In this document: positions 1 to 8,680 of the stretch, one piece after another
Layout of the letters: every line of letters begins with the position of its first letter
Position numbering within the stretch: the first letter of the stretch is position 1
Assembly (NCBI GenBank): GCA_013054445.1
Contig: JAAMPI010000944.1
Coordinates: 1 to 22,551, forward strand
DNA from: Cudoniella acicularis
Taxonomy: Eukaryota; Ascomycota; Leotiomycetes; Helotiales; Helotiaceae
DNA: 22,551 nt
Reading direction: 5' to 3'
Notes under the pieces: generated by a model
Databases searched by the model: none
Seen by the model: the letters and a program-made list of their open reading frames with translations, nothing else
Told to the model about the DNA's origin: nothing
Translations under genes and position numbers: made by a program

Positions 1-81
1 GGGTCGTGGGAGCGACCATGTCCAGATTTTGCGGCGGAGCTCGAGGGGAGTTGGGAATAGAGGGAAGGTTTGTTGAGACAT
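1..81 (-). CDS. 2EXR-domain protein, N-terminus only (runs off left edge)
   Basis: Reading the minus strand, an ATG at 81-79 opens a frame that stays open to base 1 (27 codons). It encodes the hallmark start of fungal 2EXR proteins: a short lead, then F-P-L-F-P-x-P-L-E-L-R-x-K-I-W-x-W-S-L-P-R-P, matching the family pattern F-x-x-F-x-x-L-P-x-E-L-R-x-x-I-W-x-x-x-L-P-x-P-R. 2EXR proteins are F-box-like ascomycete proteins, highly expanded in Leotiomycetes and mostly of unknown function; a protein-interaction role is inferred, not shown. The start is chosen because the conserved motif begins within six residues, as usual in the family, and because upstream DNA is CA/CT-rich like a fungal leader. 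Only the first part of the domain is visible, so integrity cannot be judged. Confidence 0.72.
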   Translation of the reverse strand, partial: MSQQTFPLFPTPLELRRKIWTWSLPRP

Positions 82-412
82 TTTGGGGTGTTGCTGATGT
101 AATGAGGGGTCGTTCTGGTGCTTGGGTAAGGAGTGCTTGTTGGATGAGCTTGATGATTGATTACGAAAGCAAAGGGACGAGTTTAGGAGGGGAATTTATT
201 GCAGTTGTGAATCTTAGGCAGTAGGATTGTGGCTGTGTTTCGCTATAGTTGCCTCAATTGTGGTGGTTCGCTTATTTGCGGGGCAGCTTTAGCGAATAGG
301 GGGGCGATCGCCTACAGGAAGAGACGGCGCCAACACCTCATAACTCCAGCCTTGGTTTTCGATACAAGCGAAATTTTTTAACGAAAATTAAACTGAATTT
401 TCAACTAAAATT
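82..412. other. Intergenic: upstream region of the 2EXR gene
   Basis: About 330 bp between the 2EXR start and the end of the degenerate membrane-protein gene. The part next to the 2EXR ATG is CA/CT-rich on the minus strand, typical of a fungal 5' leader. I see no convincing TATA box, no RNA gene and no coding signal. Short ORFs on the plus strand across 6-224 are antisense to the 2EXR gene and look random. Confidence 0.5.
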
Positions 413-1284
413 TTATCTAGTGTCCCAGCAGCTGTCGTTTGAGGTCCTCGTCGAACCAAAAAAACACAGATCAATATGTACTGATAAATACGGTTCCGGA
501 CTCCGACTCCTTAAAGAGTGCACGAAAAAGCTTTCAGGATTGATAGTAGAGAGATCATTCAGATTCGGGTCAGTAGCAAGCCATGAGAAATTGGAAGTGG
601 TATCTAAGACCTTCGTTGTGCTCAAGATTCGCAAGGGGGCTTGACCAGAAATGGGAGAAGTCGCCCATAGGAATAGCACAGTGATCCCCATTCCACCAAA
701 TGAGTCAAGAGAGAACAAAATTGTAACGGTGCTGGCAAGTGATCTACTCCGTACAAGGATCTCTAACGTCTGCAAATACAGAGCTCAGTATCTTACAATC
801 ATTCCTTAAACAAAAGGCTTTACTTACCTTTAGAGTCAACCCTTTTTCTGCTTTCCATCTCCCAAGTAGTCGCAAGGTATTTCCAACTATTGCGGCAAAG
901 AGAAACGGCAATAGTGTAGGTCCTAATTTCGCAGCTTCAAATAGACGAGAATTTAGGGGTTCTTAGCCAAGAATATTTGGTCCATCGATCAATCCGCTAG
1001 GATAGATTTGGAAGTACGTGTATTCGTCATAACCAACACTAGAAGCTACAGGGCCCCCAAGTGTGTATTTGGCGTTGGTGTCAGGAAAATTATGATTCAC
1101 AGCAGCTGACAGGAAAGAGAATACTAGCAGAGTTGTTCACGTTGACCAGGAGTGGCTCGTTGATTGTAGGCTCAGGTGATGCTTCGTCAAGTCGACCATT
1201 GTCGGATGATTCAGGTTGATATGTCGAGCCCTGCTGAAGCGCAAGATAAGGCTGAAGCTCAACTGAGGTTCCCGTGCGATCCAT
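413..1284 (-). pseudogene. Degenerate fungal integral-membrane protein gene
   Basis: Three minus-strand pieces line up as one broken gene. (1) An ATG at 1284 starts a Ser/Glu/Pro-rich cytosolic-looking N-terminus ending in NEPLLVNVNNS before a stop at about 1090. (2) From about 1085 to 797 another frame reads YTLGGPVASSVGYDEYTYFQIYP, one in-frame stop (GGC TAA near 964), then a hydrophobic stretch (LLPFLFAAIVG) and RWKAEKGLTLK. (3) After a plausible GTAAGT..CAG intron it continues as TLEILVRSRSLASTVTILF.., a hydrophobic segment, and FLWATSPISGQAPLRILS, ending at 413. The blocks TLExLxxSRS and LWxxSPxxxQxxLRxLS recall a large family of uncharacterised fungal multi-pass membrane proteins; this is from memory, not a search. 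Such proteins are usually several hundred residues longer, so this copy is truncated, frameshifted between pieces 1 and 2, and interrupted by a stop. CAA-to-TAA would explain the stop. Confidence 0.55.
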
Positions 1285-1984
1285 CGCGACCTCTTCTCGG
1301 ATTATCAAGACTATGATTGAATCAGGTTGATATAAGGCTATAAGCGATGCCCGCAAATAATTCTAACGCATATCCGTTGACATAGATAAAAATACTAGGA
1401 GAAGGAGAAAGGAAAGTGGGGAAAGTGAGGCTGTACTCTTTTCAAGAGTGCTGACACTGTGGAACCCTATTGGCAATGGTTCCAAACAGATACCGGGATG
1501 CTTTCGGAGGGGCTATTTAACCAAGCGAATGACAGTTGAATACAGGAAGTAGACCCTTGCGAACTCATGTCTTCATGGATATTTATTGAAGTAGCCTCCC
1601 ATTTTCAGCCGGCTGAAATGCCTCCGCCTCAAACTTGCATGAGAAGAAAGTATTGTTTTCGCTGTCTTTCAATCATCTAGCCACCTCCGCTCCTTTGCCC
1701 TTTTTTCCACTGGTCATTGCATGTGACCTGATGTGATCTCTGTGTGACCTAGTTATTTTTTTCCCTTTGTTTCCTTCTAGATTTTAGGGAGCCTTGCTCT
1801 GAATAGCCTTACATTTTAAAAAAAAATCTTATTCTAGTTTAAAGATATAATTCTAAATTTTTAATTCCGAGTTTAATAAATAAATATATTAATTAAAACT
1901 AAATACTATTTTTACTATTATATAACAAAATACATAGTATAAAGGAATATAAAATTCTGTTTTCTAAGGTAGTTGTAGTGTATA
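1285..1984. other. Intergenic, becoming AT-rich; one 16-bp palindrome
   Basis: No credible coding region on either strand. A perfect 16-bp palindrome, TTTCAGCC/GGCTGAAA, lies at 1603-1618. From about 1740 onward the sequence becomes strongly AT-rich with T and A runs, ending at the solo LTR. It looks like degraded repeat-rich DNA. Confidence 0.5.
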
Positions 1985-2149
1985 TGTTAAGAAGGTTCTA
2001 GAAGGTGGTAATTTAGAGGTAAATTACGTGCCATGCCCTCTTAAGGGGCAGAGAATGTGTATATATAGACCCCTCACCCTCTTGAGTTTTAGGGGAGTCA
2101 GTCATAATGGAAATCACTAGATTTCGCCTCAAGCTTGTTCCGCTTAACA
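1985..2149. mobile_element. Solo LTR (probable Ty1/copia type), 165 bp
   Basis: The element begins TGTTAAG (1985-1991) and ends CTTAACA (2143-2149): perfect 7-bp inverted termini with the TG..CA ends of retrotransposon LTRs. The flanking pentamers are GTATA (1980-1984) and ATATA (2150-2154), matching at 4 of 5 positions, as for an aged 5-bp target duplication. Inside is a TATATATAGACC promoter-like stretch (about 2059-2070), and the 3' part, ending in CTTGTTCCGCTTAACA, resembles small copia-like LTRs. There are no internal gag/pol sequences beside it, so it is a solo LTR left by recombination. Orientation is inferred as plus from the TATA-like stretch. Family assignment is tentative. Confidence 0.65.
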
Positions 2150-2467
2150 ATATAGATATATTTTATATATAGAATTAATTAGTTAATTCTGTGATTAGTA
2201 AGTGTCTTAGCATAGATTGATTATTTGATAAAATCGACGTGTAAAACTGCGACGGTACCCGGCAGCTATTATAAGTTAACATTGTATTTAGTTACAAAGT
2301 GGTTAATGTCAAGTACGAACAGAAATCGACATTATATAAGTGGAGATTTACTTTCAATCCTACTGTTTCTAAAAGTGATAGATCTTCAAGTATAATTAAA
2401 CATTTAAAAGACTATAATAAATAGGCAGCACACCTGAATGTAGTTAACATTTAAAAACTTTCATGAT
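2150..2467. other. AT-rich spacer downstream of the regulator gene
   Basis: Very AT-rich, no coding signal. It contains a short perfect hairpin, AGAATTAA-TTAG-TTAATTCT, just after the LTR (about 2170-2189). The part nearest 2467 presumably holds the 3' UTR and poly(A) signals of the minus-strand regulator; several AATAAA-like words are present but cannot be ranked. Confidence 0.4.
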
Positions 2468-4632
2468 TTATTGTGCGTCTGGATTTATACTATCATCCGC
2501 CCAAACACTAAGGGCATGATCAATATCCAATGAAGAGTACTGCAGATCATAGAACTGCTGTGGCAAAGAAGACTTGAATATAGGGACCTGTTTCTCTGCA
2601 ATCGCAATGTATATAACCTTAACCAACCTTCGAGCAAAGTACCATCTCTGACCGCAAGTTTTCAAGCCGTAAATAAGGAGGTCGAGACTTCGAGGAATTT
2701 CGACAGATAGAATTTTTGCATGAACTATGTCATTGTTAATTGGAGACATTTTGAGAGAAATATTTGCTTCTTTACCTATAAAAAAGCGTGCTGCTACGAA
2801 GATACAGAAAATCATGTGCGGACTCATGTTTTCGAGGTCCGCATCGTCGATCACTCTAATGATGGTGCTCATTTCGTCACAAGCACTCAAGCATCTTTGT
2901 ATGGCATGGTACCATGGGCCGTGAACTTCACCGAGACCCTTTGGCGGAAGGGCTAGTCTCTGGTGGAGTGCGATAATAGCACTAAAATGGGTATTCGTTA
3001 GGATAAATTTCCAATTAGGGGACAGAAAAGAGGTTACGAAAACAAATACTGACGCATCATAAGTTACGGCACTTAAAACTGTCGTTGAATCTGAAGCACC
3101 AAAATTCAGACCCTGGGAATTCAACTCGGAGTTCCTCCACTTGTTCAAGGCTTCGTCCACAATGATGCACTGTGCTTGCCAGCGTGTTCTGTCGATGGCT
3201 GAAGTGGCGTCGTATGATTGTTGCAAAAATACGTGGACTTGGTAAAGCTGGTGTGTGACCAAATTCAGGTAGATGGAAAACGCCGATGAGACCTCGGTGT
3301 CGCCGAACGAAGAGAATGCAGTGGCGTTCTCTGGGAAAGCCCAAACAGCTTCATTACAAGGAAACCATGCCTCATTTTCCGGCCGGGAGAGACTTAGATT
3401 CCAACCCGCTCCTAGGCTTGACATGCTATCAAGGACTTCGGTCATCCAGTATGCTCTGATTTTCTCTTCTTGTTCTATCAAGGACGTTGGGGCTGGAAGC
3501 ATACGCGGAGGTAAAGTTGAAATTTTGTTGAAATTGTCACCCTGGTTTGCGACGAGATCTCGTAATCCAAGTTGAACACCTATTCTAAGACATTGGGTTA
3601 GTTGGCTGTCTTGTGAAGGATATGGTGGTAATTTTTACCTTTTGCATAGGGCAACCAAATTCCAGAATTCAGACAACTTGCCTGCGCCATAATCGATGAT
3701 GGTGACGATTAGCACGGCCTGCAATGAACCGAGAGAGAGATTGCTGATGGCTTGCAGTATTACTTGTTCTCGAAAACTCTCCGATAGTCTCCTTCTCTCT
3801 TCTCGGGACAATGGGCTTGAAAGGCACCAATGTGGAAGGGTAACCGCTACTAGAGCCTTTAAGACGATGAATAGAGGAGAGTCCGAAAGCGGTACAGTAT
3901 TTTGAACAGCACCGAGTACGGAAAGCTTATGAAGAATCGGAAACCAAGGGTGGTATCGTTCAAACCAGGCATTGCACAAATCGTTCAATGTACCCAGGGG
4001 CAAAGAGAGGAGATCCAGCTCCAAGCCAGGCCTATCGCTCTGCGATCCTGGAGATGTACCATAGAGCGCTGGGTCATGATTTCCTTGGGGTGTAAAAGTT
4101 ATCGAAGAGGGCGAAGTTGTTTGCGAAATTCCTATCATGATTTAAATTCTTCATTCTCCAAAGTAGAGCGAAATGAACACTTACTCAACTCTTCCTGATT
4201 TGACTTGAGAGCTCGAACATCCTCTTCCAATCTCTCTGCTTTCTTCGTTAGCCAGGAGGCTCACCATGGAAAAGGGGTTTCGGACCTAAGCGACGCTCAA
4301 GCGAAGAAACATATCCTGCTCGAAGTCCTCTTTTTTTTCTGGGAGTGGATGTATGTACAATCTGTCCCAATCTCCTGGCAAAATCCACAGCTTGGTTGTT
4401 GGCGGTCGCACTTGACCTTTCGTTGGCGGCACGACGTACAGCTACATGGCCCGAGTTAGCGTGATCCATGCTCTTGAGACTCCTTATTGCTCTTCCTCAA
4501 TCCCGAAAAAACCCAGGCAATTTTGCATCTCCATAATTGTCTGAGCGACGATGAAGGAGCCTTTGAGCCGAGGCTAGAATTTAAATTTCACACAGCTCGT
4601 TGATGCACTTACACTACACTGCTGAGCTCCAT
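2468..4632 (-). CDS. Zn2Cys6 transcription factor with fungal-specific regulatory domain, frameshifted
   Basis: Rebuilt exons (minus): 4632-4613, 4441-4286, 4235-4185, 4131-3639, 3584-2468. Introns of 171, 50, 53 and 54 nt have matching phases; introns 1, 2 and 4 carry CTAAC branch sites. Exon 2 encodes a perfect zinc cluster, C-X2-C-X6-C-X6-C-X2-C-X6-C (codons from 4440 to 4357; CTSCRQRKVKC..). It is followed by the classic linker KKRGLRAGYVSSLERRL and a coiled coil (ERLEEDVRALKSNQEEL). Exons 4-5 carry the fungal_trans-type domain (WFERYHPWFPILH, then RIGVQLGLRD, EEKIRAYWMTEVLDSM). An 8-A run (plus-strand T8 at 4331-4338) puts the cluster and the linker in different frames; seven A would give a continuous protein of about 611 residues. 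As sequenced the zinc cluster cannot be joined to the rest, so this is a recent pseudogene, an assembly error, or a case of frameshifting. The gene lies divergent to the sugar porter and is the likely pathway regulator. Exon 1 is the least certain exon. Confidence 0.8.
4331..4338 (-). other. Homopolymer frameshift site (A8 on the coding strand)
   Basis: Eight T on the plus strand, eight A in the regulator's coding strand, directly between codons for the last zinc-cluster segment (..DCTYIHSQ) and the KKRGLRAGYV linker. The cluster frame runs into a TGA about 14 codons later; the linker frame is displaced by one base. The total of the reconstructed exons is 1837 nt, exactly one more than a multiple of three, so one extra base is the only defect. 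Confidence 0.8.
4444..4452 (-). promoter_or_regulatory. Cluster motif GGGCCATGT inside the regulator's first intron
   Basis: Plus strand ACATGGCCC, exact reverse complement of GGGCCATGT. It lies between the CTAAC branch site and the 3' splice site of the proposed intron 1, a few bases before the first zinc-cluster codon. This could be autoregulatory or coincidental. Confidence 0.4.
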
Positions 4633-5035
4633 GGAGAGGAAACTATATCCTCGTCATTGAACCATTACCTGCTTTCCCCGTGCGTGAATGTGCTTGTAAA
4701 GCTCTTTGAAGAGAGCTATGCAGGATTTGAAACTAGTGAAATGTGGAGAAAAGGCGTGTCAGCAGGGCGGATGTCAAGAGCCGGCAGACTTCCGGTCTTC
4801 TGCCACTCTGATTTCTCCACGCAACCAAAAGTGTGGGGTCCCCATCTCCGCAGTTGCCTGCAGTATTGTATCTTGTTGTGAACCCATTTTTGAATTGAAT
4901 TAATGGGTATGGCGAAGTACAAAACGCCACGTAAGGTGTTTCGGACGGCATGGGAACGCGAAATACCAAGGGGAAAAACCTCGGAAGGATCTTCCTTGGC
5001 AACTTCATCCGTGGCAGAATCCCCAGACGCTGGAC

Positions 5036-5044
5036 GGGCCATGT
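5036..5044 (+). promoter_or_regulatory. Cluster motif GGGCCATGT, copy in the regulator/porter promoter
   Basis: Exact 9-mer GGGCCATGT, preceded by GGAC. It lies about 400 bp upstream of the regulator ATG and about 610 bp upstream of the porter ATG. It is one of six exact copies in this window, all in non-coding DNA of the cluster. Confidence 0.5.
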
Positions 5045-5138
5045 ATTGGCCTGTCTGTGGCGCTTCGTAGACGGTTTATAAGGCGGGCCAAGTTATTTCC
5101 GGCTGCCACGGGCTGAAAATTGCGCACAGACGAAATTT

Positions 5139-5156
5139 GGGCCATGTCTCCCCCGA
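5139..5156 (+). promoter_or_regulatory. Composite cluster motif GGGCCATGTC-N3-CCCGA, copy 1
   Basis: GGGCCATGTC (5139-5148), spacer TCC, then CCCGA (5152-5156), continuing AAA. The same 18-bp arrangement recurs upstream of the monooxygenase and the ADH. Position: about 500 bp from both divergent start codons. Confidence 0.55.
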
Positions 5157-5565
5157 AAACGACTTTGAACATCCAAGAAAAGTCACAATGCACTTAACGA
5201 GTCATTAAATCGACGCCATAGAAGCCTTCCGGTCCTACTTGATTACTATTCCCCCCCCCCAAAAGCCTCAGCGAGAATGATTGGAAAGGTTCAGAAGTAT
5301 GTTTTCAACCCTGTTGCCATGCCGCGCCTGCAAGCTGCAACCCAGGGGCTGAACATGAAATTGTGGGACAGCTGAATTTTTTGATGGGAAAGACTAGCAG
5401 CAAGGTTTGAGGTGGCTTTCATGATCCGTTTTCCAGCGTTCGGTTCCGCATGCTGTCTCATGTACCCCAGACCCCGTATTCTACCCCGCAGCTAGACCTA
5501 TTAGCTACTTAGGAACAGTTTTCTTGGCAAGGATTTGTACCAAGAAATGCATACTTTTCAGACGC

Positions 5566-5574
5566 TATAAAAAT
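5566..5574 (+). promoter_or_regulatory. TATA box of the sugar porter
   Basis: TATAAAAAT, 88 bp before the ATG at 5654. The monooxygenase (TATAAG at 8592, 89 bp) and ADH (TATAAAA ending at plus 12668, 91 bp) have TATA boxes at nearly the same distance. Confidence 0.55.
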
Positions 5575-5653
5575 GAGACAGATTCCCTTTGTATTAGGAA
5601 AGAGTCCATTTTCCAATCCACTTCCCAACTGGACTTCTTGAAAATCATTGAAA

Positions 5654-7538
5654 ATGGCAATCAAAAACAGACTGACCGGCCCGGCTTTAGAAATTGTGCT
5701 TACTACAGCCAATTCTGCTGCACAGGCTTGGTATGGATATGATCAAGGTGTCATCAGTGGCATCTTGATCGGCTCCCATTTTATTGAGACTTTTCCACAG
5801 ACGAAAAACTCGAATATTCAGGGAATTACTGCAAGCTGCTTTTCTGTAAGCACTCACCCACTTCAAAATATCTTCTCAAATTCCTTACCTCTGGCATAGC
5901 TTGGGAATCTCGCTGGGTGCCTACTCGCAGCTCTCTTCGGTGATCGGCTCGGTCGGAAGAATACCCTTCGATCAGGAGCATTCTGGTCGACGGTTGGGGC
6001 TATTCTTCAGTTTTCCTCAACTTCGTTTCCACAATTCATCGTTGGTCGGGTTATCAACGGTCTTGGAAATGGTGAGTAGAGAAAGAAGTCATGGTAAAAT
6101 GATAGTGTTAACTCGGTGTGATAGGACTCATCAGCTCTACTTGTGGAATGTATCAAGCCGAGTCCTGTAGAGGACCAAGACGAGGGAAGCTGTCCGTTAT
6201 AGTTGTGCTTCATAACGTTGTGTTCTACTGTCTTGCGAGTTGGCTCACTCTTGGATGCTCTTATATCAATAACTCGGCCCAATGGAGACTCCCTCTCGCT
6301 CTTCAGGTAAGACCAAGTATTGCTCGCAGAAGTGAACGCTCTCTCACAATGTGCTATAGTTGGTTCCATGCATGGTACTTGTCAGCTTGCTTCCACTTCT
6401 CCCAGAATCTCCCCGTTGGCTCGTTATGCAAGACCGACGAGAGGATGCTCAAGAGGCTCTTCGACGATACCTGGGGAAGGACCTGCCGGAAGACGATCCC
6501 GTTGTCATCAACGAGCTACTGTCAATCGAAGAAGCCTACAGCATCGAAAAACAATCCCGGATCTCGTTTAAAGAAGTCATCCTGTGTCGAGACCGAAGCA
6601 GCCACTTAAAGAGACTACTTCTTGGGTGTGGCGGACAGTTTATGCAGCAATTCGGCGGAATAAATGCTCTCAACTACTACTTTCCAATCATCTTGACGGA
6701 AAACATTGGTCTTACTGAGTTCATGGCCAGAGTTCTGACGGGTTGCAATGCTACTTCATATATGATCTCCTCCGGTCTTTGTTTCTGGATGATTGAGCGG
6801 TTTGGTAGACGTTCACTAATGCTTAGTGGTCTCGGACTTCAGTGTCTCGCATATGCAATGGTTGCACTTTCCATTGGGCTCCAAACGCAGGCGCCCTTTG
6901 AGGTAAGATACCACTACTTGAAACCCGATTTTGTGTAGGTCACTCACAAATTTTAGTGGGGTGCCGTTGCAATCACGTTTCTCTTCTTCTACTACGCGGC
7001 TTTTGGTTGCACTTGGGGAATGGTCCCATGGGTTTATCAAGCTGAGATCAACTCGCTGGCCATGAGGACAAGTGGATCAGCAGCAGCTACTGCCACAAAC
7101 TGGCGAGTCTTATCCCTTCAGTTCTGCCGAAGCGATGACTAATTATTTAAAAGGTTGTTTGGATTCGTTTGCACACAATTCACACCCACTGGAATTCGTA
7201 ACATTGGATATCGATTTTACATTAGTAGGTTTTCTCTTTTACGATTAATAAGGACACACTGACGTTATTTAGTTTTCGCGTCATTCAATCTCCTCTTCTT
7301 GCCCGTAGTCTACTTCTTGTATCCTGAGACGTCAAACCGTACGCTCGAAGATATCGACGAATACTTCGACATCGACTCAGGTCACACGACTATTATTTCT
7401 ATCGGTGATAAGGCAACGAAGTCAACTGCGCGCCCACAGGAAGCCATCGATGCAGAATTAAGACGTGTTACTGTTGCTGACAAGAAGGTGGAAGCACAGA
7501 AGAGTGCTGTTACTCATGTGGAAGAGATTGACAAATAA
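5654..7538 (+). CDS. MFS sugar porter (hexose/pentose/oligosaccharide transporter)
   Basis: Rebuilt exons: 5654-5845, 5900-6071, 6125-6306, 6360-6902, 6957-7102, 7154-7224, 7273-7538. This gives 523 residues, normal for a 12-TM sugar porter. Family landmarks appear in order: GYDQGVISGIL in TM1; GDRLGRK in the loop after TM2; GRVINGLGNG and YQAES in TM4 and the following loop; PESPRWL at the start of the central loop; QQFGGINALNYY in TM7; RFGRR between TM8 and TM9; PWVYQAEINSLAMR, TATNW and TPTGIRNIGYRFYI in the C-terminal half; and the PETSNRTLEDIDEYF signature after TM12. It would act in the plasma membrane, probably as an H+ symporter; the sugar is not predictable, though the lactose/pentose-type subfamily is my guess. 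The ATG at 5654 has AAAATGGC context, with TATAAAAA 88 bp upstream. Intron 5 needs a GC donor. The gene looks intact otherwise and is divergent to the regulator. Confidence 0.93.
7103..7153 (+). other. Non-canonical GC-AG intron in the sugar porter
   Basis: Codon phase and the conserved sequence TNW|LFGFVCTQFTPTGI require the exon to end at TG (7101-7102) and resume with G at 7154, giving donor GCGAGT and acceptor AAAAG, with a CTAAT branch-like site. The nearest GT donor (7107) would shift the frame and destroy the conserved TPTGIRN segment. Confidence 0.7.
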
Positions 7539-8393
7539 GGAAGAAAAGAGATTTTAGCCCATTGGGTGCTACTCTCTGTGCAACTCTTTTGAATAGAAGA
7601 GAAGCATCTATTCCCCTGGGAAACTGGGTCGAGTGTGTGTCTAAAGGGAAATAACTCAACTCTGGAAAGATTTTTAGGAATATTTCTTTAGGATAAATAT
7701 ATTTGAAACAGATATCTTATTTTATTCAATTCTGAAGCATGTTATTCTAATTTGGAACCTTGATACGATAAATTATTCGTCAAATGTTTATACTTACGTC
7801 TATTTTGTTGCTCGAAACAAACCTTAAAGCGCTCTTGAGCTTTAAGACGAGTTTATAAAGAGTCTTTAAAGATTAGAATATGTTATAATACGTAATTTTG
7901 GCCAGTAACACTTCCCTAAGTCACAGACAAAAGTTTTACTAGCTAATTCCTTATTTGTATTATAAATCTAGTATTGGACAACAAGCCGTGAAAAGTGGTT
8001 TCTAACCCGGCTTCTAAGCGAGATCGTGAAAAGAAAACACTTCAAAATAATTAAATAACCGTAAGTAAATATTTAATTAATTTAGCTACATGATTAGATA
8101 TCCTTTAAAGAAATTACATTATTGATGTTTTTATTCTAGTTCTGCTTGAATACTTTGAAATTTTATAGTGTTTTCGTGGACAATCACGTGAGTGCGCAAC
8201 CCTATGGTTCTTATACAAATTCGGGATTTGTTTTCCTTTCTCCTTTAATCTAACTAACTTACTGGGCTACGGTTCTGCAAGCAAGTAAATCCCACTTTTC
8301 CTTATGCATCCCTAAGGTGACGGCGAGAGACGGCATCTTATTCCCGGGCTTGGCTTCCGCCGATCTTTTTCCCCATTGTTGATGTTCCCCACA

Positions 8394-8414
8394 GGGTGAC
8401 AAACCCCGTCACCC
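8394..8414. promoter_or_regulatory. Perfect 7-bp inverted repeat, possible operator
   Basis: GGGTGAC and GTCACCC are exact reverse complements separated by 7 bp (AAACCCC). It lies 16 bp upstream of the cluster motif and about 270 bp before the monooxygenase ATG. A dimeric regulator site is inference. Confidence 0.4.
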
Positions 8415-8430
8415 CGCGATTTTTGTTGAC

Positions 8431-8448
8431 GGGCCATGTCGAGCCCGA
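8431..8448 (+). promoter_or_regulatory. Composite cluster motif GGGCCATGTC-N3-CCCGA, copy 2
   Basis: GGGCCATGTC (8431-8440), spacer GAG, CCCGA (8444-8448), then AA. It sits about 240 bp upstream of the monooxygenase ATG, nearly the same distance as the copy at the ADH. Confidence 0.55.
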
Positions 8449-8680
8449 AATCCATTCGATGTGAAACCCACAAAACTTTGAACATATGCCATCAAGAGGA
8501 TAGCGCATCATTTGATGCAATCAACATTAATGTTTTCCCCTTCAAGGTACCCGTGAATGAGACCACTTTGTTCAATTTAAGTTCATGATAATATAAGAAG
8601 TGGTCGAGTTACCAAAAGCACAATTTCAATTCACTTCTATTCATTTTCAAGTTTACTTTCCTCAACTGAAATTTCTCAAA

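Larger units (their letters stand above)
4633..5653. promoter_or_regulatory. Divergent promoter region between regulator and sugar porter
   Basis: About 1 kb with no coding region I can support. It carries two copies of the cluster 9-mer GGGCCATGT (5036-5044 and 5139-5147), the second in the longer composite form. A C10 run sits at 5251-5260. Two SYGGRG-type words (CCCCAG 5465-5470 and CCCCGC 5484-5489) lie 13 bp apart about 170 bp before the porter ATG and could bind a CreA-type carbon-catabolite repressor, but such words are common by chance. A TATAAAAA box at 5566 lies 88 bp before the porter start. Confidence 0.6.
7539..8680. promoter_or_regulatory. Intergenic, with the monooxygenase promoter at its right end
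   Basis: The first 650 bp are AT-rich without coding or repeat structure I can name. A CACGTG E-box core sits at 8185-8190. The right end carries an inverted repeat, GGGTGAC-AAACCCC-GTCACCC (8394-8414), a composite cluster motif (8431-8448), and a TATAAG box at 8592, 89 bp before the ATG. Confidence 0.55.

Noticed and set aside
6..224. 72-codon plus-strand ORF at the left edge
   Set aside because: Antisense to the 2EXR start, which carries a recognised family motif; composition looks like a shadow frame.
5465..5489. Paired CCCCAG/CCCCGC words as CreA repressor sites
   Set aside because: SYGGRG is degenerate (about one per 256 bp on both strands), so two in 1 kb is not evidence; kept only as a comment on the promoter.
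5524..5742. 72-codon open frame overlapping the start of the sugar porter
   Set aside because: Runs through the porter's TATA box, leader and first codons in another frame; the porter frame carries the conserved residues.
7739..7910. TGTTA..TAACA bounded stretch of about 170 bp, similar in size to the solo LTR
   Set aside because: Only five bases of terminal match, no target-site duplication and no internal resemblance to the 1985-2149 element; likely chance in AT-rich DNA.
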